Shown in pieces: positions 5,917 through 11,853 of a stretch of DNA of 17,219 nt (the stretch's first letter is position 1; each line of letters starts with the position of its first letter). The notes beneath the pieces are model-generated. The model was not told where the DNA came from. It searched no databases and worked only from the letters and a program-made list of their open reading frames with translations. A program made the translations under genes and the position numbers. The stretch is from DATKZH01 sp964475955 (lineage in GTDB: Bacteria; Planctomycetota; Planctomycetia; Pirellulales; Thermoguttaceae): positions 1 through 17,219 of the forward strand of contig CAYYZY010000169.1 of NCBI GenBank assembly GCA_964475955.1, in the 5' to 3' direction.

Positions 5917-7281
5917 TCACGTTTCCTGCGAGCTGTAGACCGCCCGGCCGTGCGTTTGAATCTCGTCGACCAGTTGGCACACGACGCGATACACCTCATC
6001 AGCAGGCACCGCTTCGTCGCACTGGCTTGCCAACGTCGGCGTCCGCCCGTTGCCGCCGCCGACCAACACGCGGAAACACTCCCGGCGACGGCCGTCGACC
6101 TGCTGGATCCGCCCGATCAGCCCGACGTCGGCCACGGCCGCTTGCGGGCAGTTGTTCGGACAGCCTGCGATCGCAATGCTCAGGCCGCAATCGTCGGGCA
6201 GGGCGCGGAGGAGGCGCCGAGCCACGGCCCGCGAGTCGGCGATTCCCCGCGCGCACCAGGTCGAGCCGGGGCACGCCACGACGGCCGGCCGGTCGACCAA
6301 GCCGCGCAGGCGGGGGCTCAAGGGGACGGGCGCCTGTCCGTACACCAACAGATCGTGTTGGAGTCCCAGGCGGAGTTCGGCGCCGGCCGTCTCGACCGCT
6401 TCGGCCAGGTCCAGGGCGTCCTGCGGCGCAAGATCGCCCAAAGGCAGCGCCAGGCGCGCCCGGCGCGGGACCTCCGTCTCCACGCGGGTTGCGCGGGGGG
6501 GAGGCGATTGCATGTTCCGCGCCTCCTCGCGCGCGAGATCTCGGATTCGGCGGCGGAAGGGCTCATCGCCCAAGCGCTCGCGCACGTGACGCAACCGGGC
6601 CCGTGTTCGTCGCCGCCGGTCCCCTTCGGCGAAGAAGCACTTCAGTGCCCCGGCGACCAGAGGGAGGATGCCCCCGGGCTCCAATGCCTCGTAAAGAAGC
6701 ACGCCCGAGCCCGGCTTGGCGCCCAACGATCCGGCGATCACGGCGCGGAACGTGCCGTCGGGGTTGGCCGCGAGCCCCAGATCGTTGATCCAAGGGCGCG
6801 CGCAGGCAGCCGGGCAGCTAGAAAGACTGACCTTGAATTTCCGCGGGAGCTGCCGGATCCATGGAAGGGAAGCGGCAAAGCGCTCGATCGAGGCGGCCAC
6901 TTCGGCGACGTCCCAGGTTCCGGCCTGAAGCCCGTTTTCCGGGCAGAGCGTGATGTTGCGCAAGCTGTCGCCGCAGGTGGCGACCGTGGTCAGCCCGACC
7001 TCGGCGATCCCGCGTTGGACGGCCGGCACATCCTGCGGCTCGACGCCGTGCAGCTCGACGTCCTGACGCGTGGTCACGTGCAGCGGATAATCGGGCGTGT
7101 ACCGTCCGGCCAGCCGGGCCAGCGCCCGAAGCTGCCCGGGCCGGATCGTTCCCCGCGGGACTTTCACGCGCTGCATGTAGCCGGCGCCGCCACGCTGGAC
7201 GTAGATGCCCAGCAGGCGCGCCTCGCCCGGATCTTCCGGAAGGGACTTGCAGGGAAAACGGGGAGGAGGAGGATAGTCCAC
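5917..7281 (-). CDS. sir: Siroheme/[4Fe-4S] sulfite (or nitrite) reductase, ferredoxin type
   Basis: The product has 454 residues. It reduces sulfite to sulfide (or nitrite to ammonia) with six electrons from ferredoxin, in the cytoplasm. Two ferredoxin-like half domains (GIYVQRGGAGYMQRVKVPRG; VTTRQDVELHGV at 69-80) and two siroheme-domain halves are visible. The cluster/siroheme cysteines are in ACPGSTWC (Cys337, Cys343) and AGCPNNCPQ (Cys374, Cys378). TCGDSLRNITLCPE and VSLSSCPAACARPWINDLG match the pseudo-repeat half. It is shorter than plant or cyanobacterial homologues (about 510-640). Start: GTG 7281, with TAAGGAG eight bases upstream. It lies between cysH and siroheme synthase, which favours sulfite over nitrite as substrate; sequence alone does not settle that. 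Confidence 0.9.
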   Translation of the reverse strand: MDYPPPPRFPCKSLPEDPGEARLLGIYVQRGGAGYMQRVKVPRGTIRPGQLRALARLAGRYTPDYPLHVTTRQDVELHGVEPQDVPAVQRGIAEVGLTTVATCGDSLRNITLCPENGLQAGTWDVAEVAASIERFAASLPWIRQLPRKFKVSLSSCPAACARPWINDLGLAANPDGTFRAVIAGSLGAKPGSGVLLYEALEPGGILPLVAGALKCFFAEGDRRRRTRARLRHVRERLGDEPFRRRIRDLAREEARNMQSPPPRATRVETEVPRRARLALPLGDLAPQDALDLAEAVETAGAELRLGLQHDLLVYGQAPVPLSPRLRGLVDRPAVVACPGSTWCARGIADSRAVARRLLRALPDDCGLSIAIAGCPNNCPQAAVADVGLIGRIQQVDGRRRECFRVLVGGGNGRTPTLASQCDEAVPADEVYRVVCQLVDEIQTHGRAVYSSQET

Positions 7282-7318
7282 GGCAAGCGCTCCTTACATG
7301 GTGTGAAAATGTCCGCGG

Positions 7319-8035
7319 TCAAGTCTTCCGATCGATCAAGGGCCGGGTGTGAATGCCGCATTCGCCGCCGCACTTGCTCGTGCCGATCCAGCGTCCCGCC
7401 CGTTCGTCTCCCCCGCTGGTGATCTTGGAGCACGGGGCGCAGCCCAGCGATCGATACCCCTGAGCGTAAAGCGGATTGACCGGTACCTGATGGAGGGCCA
7501 GGTACTGCCAGATCTCCCGTTCGTGCCAGATCAAGATGGGATTGAGCTTCACGAGCCCTTCATCGCGCTGTTCGATCTCGCGGAAATCGGTGCGCGTTCG
7601 GCCCTCGGTGCAGCGGAGCCCCGTGACCCAGCAACCGACGTTCAACTGCCGAACCGCCCACCGCGTCGGCTCCACCTTGAGGACGTCGCAGCAACGGTCC
7701 GGGTCGGTCTCGTAGAGCCGGTCGGGGATCGGCTCGCGGTTCTCGAATACTTCCAGTTCGGGATACCGGGCCACGGTCTCCCACATGAACTGCTTGGTCT
7801 TCGGCGGCTTGAAACGCGTGGTCACGATGAAGCCGCGAATGTGCGGGCTGACTCGCTTGGCCAAGTGCCACACCGCGCACGAATCCTTCCCCAGGCTGTT
7901 GGCCACGACCAGTCGATCGCCGTACTCCTCGTGGAGCGACCGGATGAGTTCGAGGGACCGCTCCACTTTCTCAGCGAAGTTCAGCCCGTCGACCAGTCCC
8001 TTGACGTCGACGTCCGCCAGCATGTCGGTTGCCAT
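7319..8035 (-). CDS. cysH: Phosphoadenylyl-/adenylyl-sulfate reductase (Fe-S type)
   Basis: The protein has 238 residues and reduces APS or PAPS to sulfite using thioredoxin. The nucleotide loop is VVANSLGKDSCAVWHLA (43-59), and the catalytic C-terminal motif is GGECGIH (nucleophile Cys226). The cysteine set CC at 115-116 (DPDRCCDVLK) plus CAPC (Cys199, Cys202) is the [4Fe-4S] ligand pattern typical of APS reductases and absent from enterobacterial PAPS reductases, so APS is the likelier substrate. RWIG (215-218) follows ERAG as in the family. Start: ATG 8035 with AAGGAG eight bases before. It lies 37 bases upstream of the sulfite reductase start; the two clearly form an operon. ATP sulfurylase must be elsewhere. 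Confidence 0.94.
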   Translation of the reverse strand: MATDMLADVDVKGLVDGLNFAEKVERSLELIRSLHEEYGDRLVVANSLGKDSCAVWHLAKRVSPHIRGFIVTTRFKPPKTKQFMWETVARYPELEVFENREPIPDRLYETDPDRCCDVLKVEPTRWAVRQLNVGCWVTGLRCTEGRTRTDFREIEQRDEGLVKLNPILIWHEREIWQYLALHQVPVNPLYAQGYRSLGCAPCSKITSGGDERAGRWIGTSKCGGECGIHTRPLIDRKT

Positions 8036-8063
8036 CGTGAAGACTCCTTGGGTTTGAGGATCG

Positions 8064-8083
8064 GTTTTCGAATGTCCGAAAAC
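8064..8083. promoter_or_regulatory. Palindrome in the DUF2061-cysH gap
   Basis: GTTTTCG (8064-8070) and CGAAAAC (8077-8083) are perfect 7-base inverted arms around AATGTC, in the 103-base gap upstream of cysH. It could be an operator or a small RNA hairpin setting cysH expression apart from DUF2061. No sigma70-like promoter is evident beside it, so the role is open. Confidence 0.35.
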
Positions 8084-8138
8084 GGGTGCGCGTGCGTCCG
8101 ATTGACGGAAGACGGCGCCGGCCCCCGACGCGGCTTGG

Positions 8139-8363
8139 CTACACGGTCGGCTGACAACGGGCGGGCGGCCCGCCCAGCGCGGCCCGATCCCACGCCCGCT
8201 CGTGCAGGTAGTAGCCCCCGAATTTGATCAGCGTGTCGAGTGCCCCAATTGAGGCCGCGCACGCTACCTCCCCGGTGACCAGCCAAGCGCAGGTCGCCGT
8301 AATCGCCGTGGCCAGCAGTCGCCAAGTGGTTGCCTTGGCCAGCGCTCGGGCGCGAGAGTGCAT
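8139..8363 (-). CDS. DUF2061 small membrane protein
   Basis: This 74-residue protein matches the DUF2061 pattern: LAKATTWRLLATAITATCAWLV, a TG turn, then ALDTLIKFGGYYLHERAW (the family's characteristic K..GYYLHERxW). It is predicted to have two short hydrophobic segments. DUF2061 genes recur next to sulfate-assimilation genes in several phyla, but no biochemical role is established. The start is ATG 8363, chosen because AAGGAG lies seven bases upstream and the extra residues from an upstream in-frame codon do not fit the family. It is the first gene after the regulator and probably the first gene of the cysH-sir-cysG operon. A GC-rich palindrome (8159-8175, GGGCGGG/CCCGCCC) sits inside its last codons. 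Confidence 0.88.
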   Translation of the reverse strand: MHSRARALAKATTWRLLATAITATCAWLVTGEVACAASIGALDTLIKFGGYYLHERAWDRAALGGPPARCQPTV

Positions 8364-8389
8364 CGAACGGCTCCTTGGTGAACCAAGTA

Positions 8390-8410
8390 TTCCGACCGTT
8401 TTAGTAGGAA
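8390..8410. promoter_or_regulatory. Candidate Rrf2-type operator upstream of DUF2061-cysH-sir-cysG
   Basis: The imperfect 21-base palindrome TTCCGACCGTTTTAGTAGGAA (8390-8410) has TTCC and GGAA ends and AC/GT inner pairs. It lies in the 88-base gap between the Rrf2 gene and DUF2061, 27 bases before the DUF2061 start. The layout, CCGAC-like half plus AT-rich centre, recalls IscR/Rrf2 sites in general. A half-site ATTCCG also occurs at 8910-8915 before the regulator gene itself. No clear -35/-10 accompanies it. The binding protein is inferred from position only. Confidence 0.42.
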
Positions 8411-8451
8411 AATCCCCCAAAAAAAGAGAGCGAAGCGGGCCATCGCCTCCC

Positions 8452-8901
8452 TCAAATTGAGTATGTCGGAACGAACTCGTCGTGTCGACGCGCATCCTCG
8501 TCCACCAGTCGTTGAAACGTCGTCTTTCGATAGATGCCCGTCATCGCCTGCTGGACCTCCCGCCACATGGACATGAACGCGCACGAGCCACGCAAGGGAC
8601 AGCGCTCGTCCGACTCGTCCTTGACGCAGTGCACGGGGCCGATCGGCCCTTCGATAAACCGGATGACCTCTTCCACGCTCAAGCTCTCGGGCGAGCGAAT
8701 CAAGCGGTACCCGCCTTCGGCCCCGCGCCGCGACTCGAGGAAACCTGCCTGCTTCAATTCGCCCAGGATCACCTCCAGAAATCGCGGGGGAATCGCCTGC
8801 GCCTCGGCAATCCGGCCCATCTTGATCGGGCCTTCGCCGTAGTTCCGGGCCAACTCAAAGACGGCCCGCAATGCGTACTGGCACTTCTGGGAGATGAGCA
8901 T
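8452..8901 (-). CDS. Rrf2-family transcriptional regulator with Fe-S-type cysteines
   Basis: The regulator has 149 residues. The N-terminal winged helix is MLISQKCQYALRAVFELARN with IAEAQAIPPRFLEVILGELKQAGFLESRRGAEGGYRL (31-67; GGYRL is the wing). The C-terminal cysteines Cys92, Cys101 and Cys107 (HCVKD...RCPLRGSC) match the three-cysteine cluster-binding set of IscR/NsrR-like members, so it may sense an Fe-S cluster, iron or a redox signal; CymR-type members that sense cysteine status usually lack them. It sits directly upstream of the sulfur genes on the same strand and is their probable regulator. Start ATG 8901 has no clear Shine-Dalgarno. The promoter and palindrome upstream (8928-8965) point to self-repression. 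Confidence 0.93.
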   Translation of the reverse strand: MLISQKCQYALRAVFELARNYGEGPIKMGRIAEAQAIPPRFLEVILGELKQAGFLESRRGAEGGYRLIRSPESLSVEEVIRFIEGPIGPVHCVKDESDERCPLRGSCAFMSMWREVQQAMTGIYRKTTFQRLVDEDARRHDEFVPTYSI

Positions 8902-8927
8902 AGAAAATCATTCCGGTTAATTCGATC

Positions 8928-8944
8928 GATATAGTGAGTATATC
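8928..8944. promoter_or_regulatory. Palindromic operator overlapping the rrf2 promoter -10
   Basis: GATATA (8928-8933), five-base spacer, TATATC (8939-8944): perfect 6-base arms. It covers the -10 hexamer and the expected transcription start of the Rrf2 gene promoter, so a bound repressor would block polymerase. The Rrf2 protein itself is the obvious candidate; this is inferred from position. Confidence 0.55.
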
Positions 8945-8965
8945 GCCCGTTTTGCCGCCCGTCAA
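8937..8965 (-). promoter_or_regulatory. Sigma70-like promoter of the rrf2 gene
   Basis: On the minus strand TTGACG (8965-8960) and TATACT (8942-8937) are separated by exactly 17 bases; each matches the consensus hexamer at five of six positions. Transcription would start near 8930 and leave a leader of about 30 bases before ATG 8901. It is the best promoter in the window and may drive the whole sulfur operon by read-through, since no terminator is seen after the regulator gene. Confidence 0.65.
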
Positions 8966-9003
8966 CACGCCATTTTTGGAATTCTCGGACTTTTCCGCCC
9001 AAC

Positions 9004-9085
9004 GGAGCGCGGCCAGCCATCCAGTGCGACCGACCGGATCAGACCCTCGAATCGATCGCCAGCGGCTTCGGCACCACGGCCGTTT
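9004..9085 (+). pseudogene. Fragment matching part of the ROK gene
   Basis: Bases 9021-9080 nearly repeat 3754-3813 in the ROK gene; the first 52 bases differ at only two positions, then identity falls off after GGCACCACGGC. In frame it reads QCDRPDQTLESIASGFGTTAV, the segment that replaces the zinc motif in the kinase. Weak similarity may reach back to 9004 (CGGAGC...GGCC) with a ~10-base deletion. There is no start, no phosphate loop and no following ROK sequence, so it is a relic or a recombination scar. It may derive from another ROK paralogue rather than from this gene. Confidence 0.8.
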
Positions 9086-9091
9086 TGGAGT

Positions 9092-9109
9092 GCGGCGACT
9101 CGTCGCCGC
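9092..9109. terminator. Hairpin just downstream of the polyferredoxin gene
   Basis: GCGGCGAC (9092-9099) and GTCGCCGC (9102-9109) form a perfect 8-base stem beginning two bases after the minus-strand stop codon at 9111-9113. The position suits transcription termination or mRNA 3' protection, but no T-run follows on the minus strand. The block TTTTGGAGTGCGGCGAC (9083-9099) also looks like part of a dispersed repeat, so this may be a repeat and not a terminator. Confidence 0.35.
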
Positions 9110-9110
9110 C

Positions 9111-10745
9111 TCAATATAACTCGTCCCAGCCGTAATCCGGGAGGATCGGCTGGTTGTCGGGGTTGCGGGCCTCGTTGGCGCTCGACACGCGGATCGCTGC
9201 GCGGTCGGTGAACACGCACTTGTTCTCGCAGATCCCGCAGCCGATGCACCGGTCGGGGTCGACGCGCGGCTGCTTGACCACGAGCCGGTTGCCGTCGTGG
9301 TCCTCGACCTCCACGTCGACCGTGTAGATCGCCTTGTCGGGCACCGGGCAGTGCTCCTCGCAGACGATGCACTCCCGGGCGTACGCGTAGGGGAGGCATC
9401 GCGACGTGTCGAACGAGGCGAGGCCGATCTTCGTCTGCTGCTTTTCTTCCACGTCCATCGCCTCGATCGCCCCGGTCGGGCAAACCTGGCCGCAGAGCGT
9501 GCAGTTGTAGTCGCAGTAGCCGAGCTTGGGAATCAGGCGCGGAGTCCACAGCCCTTCGAGGCCGGCTTCGGTGATCGCCGGCTGGATGGCCCCCGTGGGA
9601 CAGACCTTCATGCACAGCCCGCAGCCCGTGCACCGGGCGAGGAACTCCGGTTCGGGGCGCGACCCGGGCGGGCGGATCAGCCGCGGATGGTACTTGCGGC
9701 GCCGCCCCAGCGGCGTGGCCCGCAGGAAGGCCAGGCCCACCAAGCCGGCCGCGGCCGACCCCAGCGCCGCCCGGCGAGAAAGGCCCAGGCGCTGTTCGGC
9801 GTCGGCTCGTTTCCAGGGGCGGGCCAGCCCGAAACGCAGGCCGTCGCGCGGGCAGGAGGCGGTGCAGTTGAGGCAGCCCATGCACTCGGCGGCCCTCCAG
9901 CCCTCGCCCGGTCCCGCCGACGCGGCGCCGTGGCAGTTCATGCCGCACAGGTCGCAGTGGTTGCACGCGTCGGCCTGCGTCTTCCGCCGCACCAAGGGCC
10001 GCCACGACAAAAACCCCAACAGCGCGCCGAGCGGGCAGAGGTAACGGCACCAGAAGCGCCGCCGGTAGGCGTTCAGCGCCACGGTGACCAGGAACAGGGC
10101 GACGATCAGCCCGGTCCCCACGAAGGCCTGGCTGGGGACCACGAACACGTGATCGCGCATGAATTCGTAGGGAGGCTCGGTCACCCGGGTCAGCCGGAAC
10201 TCCCCCACGCCCGGGTCGGCCTGGTAGACGGCCGTCGAGCCCTCTTCCACGGCCCATTGCAGGCCGGGCAGAAAGGCCACCGTGGTCGTGCGGTAGAGGA
10301 GCACGAGCGGATCGAAGATCGCCACCCAGTGTCCCCCGAACGCGGCCATCGCCAGGAAGGCGACCAACAGGTAATACTTCCCCAACTGCCACCGCGACCA
10401 GCGGTCCTTCCGATTCCGGCGCCCCCCGCGCCCCTGGAACAGCCGCCCGGCGATGGCGTGAATCGTCCCCAGCGGACACACCCATCCGCAGAACACCCGC
10501 CCCAGCACCAGGGTCACGCCGACCACGACCAGCGACCAGAGGGCGGCCAGCGGCACGGCATGGGCGGCAAGCCAGGTGACCGTGAGGATCAGCGGGTCGA
10601 TCAGGAAGAACGATTTCACCAACGGACTGGGATCGGCCCCGGCCCGGGGGCGGGCAAGCAGCAGGAGCCCGAAAAAGAGCACCAGGAAGACCAACTGCAC
10701 CGCCCGCCGGACCCACGCTCCGCTGGGAATGGGGCGTCGCGTCAT
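9111..10745 (-). CDS. NapH-NapG-like fused membrane polyferredoxin
   Basis: The protein has 544 residues and two parts. Residues 1-260 are NapH-like: hydrophobic segments near 15-31, 50-82, 122-140 and 205-225, and two CxxxCP motifs (CGWVCPLG at 86-92, CRYLCPLG at 233-239). Then come ferredoxin clusters: CNHCDLCGMNC (261-271), CMGCLNCTASCP (288-299), CTGCGLCMKVCP (372-383), C411..CTLCGQVCP (415-423), CIVCEEHCP (459-467) and CIGCGICENKC (500-510). Between the halves lies a twin-arginine-like segment, LSRRAALGSAAAGLVGLAFL (322-341), as if an exported NapG/MauM protein had been fused behind NapH. It should pass electrons between the quinone pool or cytoplasm and a periplasmic partner. The start ATG overlaps the DUF362 stop (ATGA), so the two are translationally coupled. 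Confidence 0.92.
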   Translation of the reverse strand: MTRRPIPSGAWVRRAVQLVFLVLFFGLLLLARPRAGADPSPLVKSFFLIDPLILTVTWLAAHAVPLAALWSLVVVGVTLVLGRVFCGWVCPLGTIHAIAGRLFQGRGGRRNRKDRWSRWQLGKYYLLVAFLAMAAFGGHWVAIFDPLVLLYRTTTVAFLPGLQWAVEEGSTAVYQADPGVGEFRLTRVTEPPYEFMRDHVFVVPSQAFVGTGLIVALFLVTVALNAYRRRFWCRYLCPLGALLGFLSWRPLVRRKTQADACNHCDLCGMNCHGAASAGPGEGWRAAECMGCLNCTASCPRDGLRFGLARPWKRADAEQRLGLSRRAALGSAAAGLVGLAFLRATPLGRRRKYHPRLIRPPGSRPEPEFLARCTGCGLCMKVCPTGAIQPAITEAGLEGLWTPRLIPKLGYCDYNCTLCGQVCPTGAIEAMDVEEKQQTKIGLASFDTSRCLPYAYARECIVCEEHCPVPDKAIYTVDVEVEDHDGNRLVVKQPRVDPDRCIGCGICENKCVFTDRAAIRVSSANEARNPDNQPILPDYGWDELY

Positions 10746-11680
10746 GAAACGGCGATCTCCCGGGGCGCCAGTGCGCGGTAGTCCATGGTGCCCAATCCGG
10801 ACTCATTCCCCTTGACGACCGAGCCGATCTCCTCGGGCTTGCGGCCCATCAGGTCGGCCCCGAAGGCGTCCAGCGCCACGGGGTCGGTGCCTGCGGCGAC
10901 CGTCGTCTTCACGATCACGTCGTTCGGGTCGCCGCCGAAGGGGCCGTGGTCGTCGAGCACGCGCATGCAGTCGAGCACGTGCAGCGCGGTGCGGGGCTGC
11001 ATGAAACGGGTCAGATCGGCGAGGCATTCCGGGATCGCCTGGTGGAAGGTGGGGCGCTTCTCGATCACGCCCATGTAGTTCTTCATCGTCATGGTCAACC
11101 CGGCCCGGACGTGGTGCTTGGCGACGGGGACGTTGATCAGTACGTCGGCGTCGAGGATCTCGGGGTAGACGGGGATCGTTTTCACCCGCTCTCCGCCGAT
11201 CGTCATGTCGCGGAAACGACGACGGTCGAGCTTGACGATCTTCGCGCCGAGCGCCTCGGCCGCGGCGGGGATGCCCGAGCTCACGTAGGTCTTCTCCGGC
11301 TGGTGGCACGGGTTGTCGCCGACCTTGACGACCTTGGCCCCGGCGTCGAAGCACATGCGCACCAGCGTCGCGACGACGCCGGGGTTGGTGTTGGCGGCCA
11401 GTTCGGGGGCGCGGTCCCAGGCGATGTTCGGCTTGACCCAGACCACGTCGCCCCGGCTGACGAACCGCCTCATGCCGCCCACGGCTTCGATCGCCTTCTC
11501 GGTCAGTTGAACGGCGATCTTGTCGATCTGGGCGCTGCTCGAAGCCTCGGCCCCAGCCCACTTGGCGATGCTCATCTTGGCGGGCCCCGCCGGGGCGGCG
11601 AGCAGGTCGCCGGCCCCGCAGGCCAGGGCACCGGCCGTCGCGGAGCGGACCATGAACTCTCGTCGGGAATGCTCGCTCAT
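10742..11680 (-). CDS. Tat-exported DUF362 protein
   Basis: The protein has 312 residues with an N-terminal twin-arginine signal (SRREFMVRSATAGALACGAG, residues 5-24, then LLAAP). The DUF362 domain follows: VVWVKPNIAWDR (79-90), NTNPGVVATLVRMCFDAGAKVVKVGDNP, DADVLINVPVAKHHVRAGLTMTMKNYMGVI (177-206) and GTDPVALDAFGADLMG (264-279). DUF362 proteins are uncharacterised and often fused or adjacent to 4Fe-4S ferredoxins, as here. Export by Tat suggests folding with a cofactor in the cytoplasm. Start ATG 11680 has GAGGTGA just upstream. The TGA stop overlaps the next start by four bases. Only scattered cysteines (Cys21, 110, 125, 219, 238) occur, so no classic cluster motif. Family assignment good; reaction unknown. 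Confidence 0.92.
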   Translation of the reverse strand: MSEHSRREFMVRSATAGALACGAGDLLAAPAGPAKMSIAKWAGAEASSSAQIDKIAVQLTEKAIEAVGGMRRFVSRGDVVWVKPNIAWDRAPELAANTNPGVVATLVRMCFDAGAKVVKVGDNPCHQPEKTYVSSGIPAAAEALGAKIVKLDRRRFRDMTIGGERVKTIPVYPEILDADVLINVPVAKHHVRAGLTMTMKNYMGVIEKRPTFHQAIPECLADLTRFMQPRTALHVLDCMRVLDDHGPFGGDPNDVIVKTTVAAGTDPVALDAFGADLMGRKPEEIGSVVKGNESGLGTMDYRALAPREIAVS

Positions 11681-11853
11681 CAGGTCACCTCGCTATGATT
11701 GACAGGAAGGACGTTCGGTTCTCTCGCACTCCCGCCACGACACGCCCGCCGTCGGCTGCGATGTCTCCTCGCTTCGAAGGCTTCGGTCCGCGCGCAGCGT
11801 GTTCGTACTCTACTCCGTCCGGAACCGCGCTGCAACCCAACCGGCGCCGAACC

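Noticed and set aside
4926..6788. Long + strand open frame (620 codons) opposite cysG and the sulfite reductase
   Set aside because: It lies antisense to two genes with clear family motifs; its translation is Arg/Pro/Gly-rich with no recognisable domain, as expected of a GC-rich shadow frame.
8159..8175. GGGCGGG/CCCGCCC palindrome as a transcription terminator
   Set aside because: It lies within DUF2061 codons and has no T-run on the minus strand; GC-rich palindromes are expected by chance in such coding DNA.
8964..9119. Small + strand ORF across the intergenic region between rrf2 and the polyferredoxin gene
   Set aside because: It reads the ROK-derived fragment in the wrong frame and has no homologous pattern; better explained as relic plus hairpin.
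8962..10806. 614-codon minus-strand frame overlapping the polyferredoxin gene
   Set aside because: It is the shifted frame of the NapH/NapG-like gene; cysteine motifs appear only in the 9111-10745 frame.
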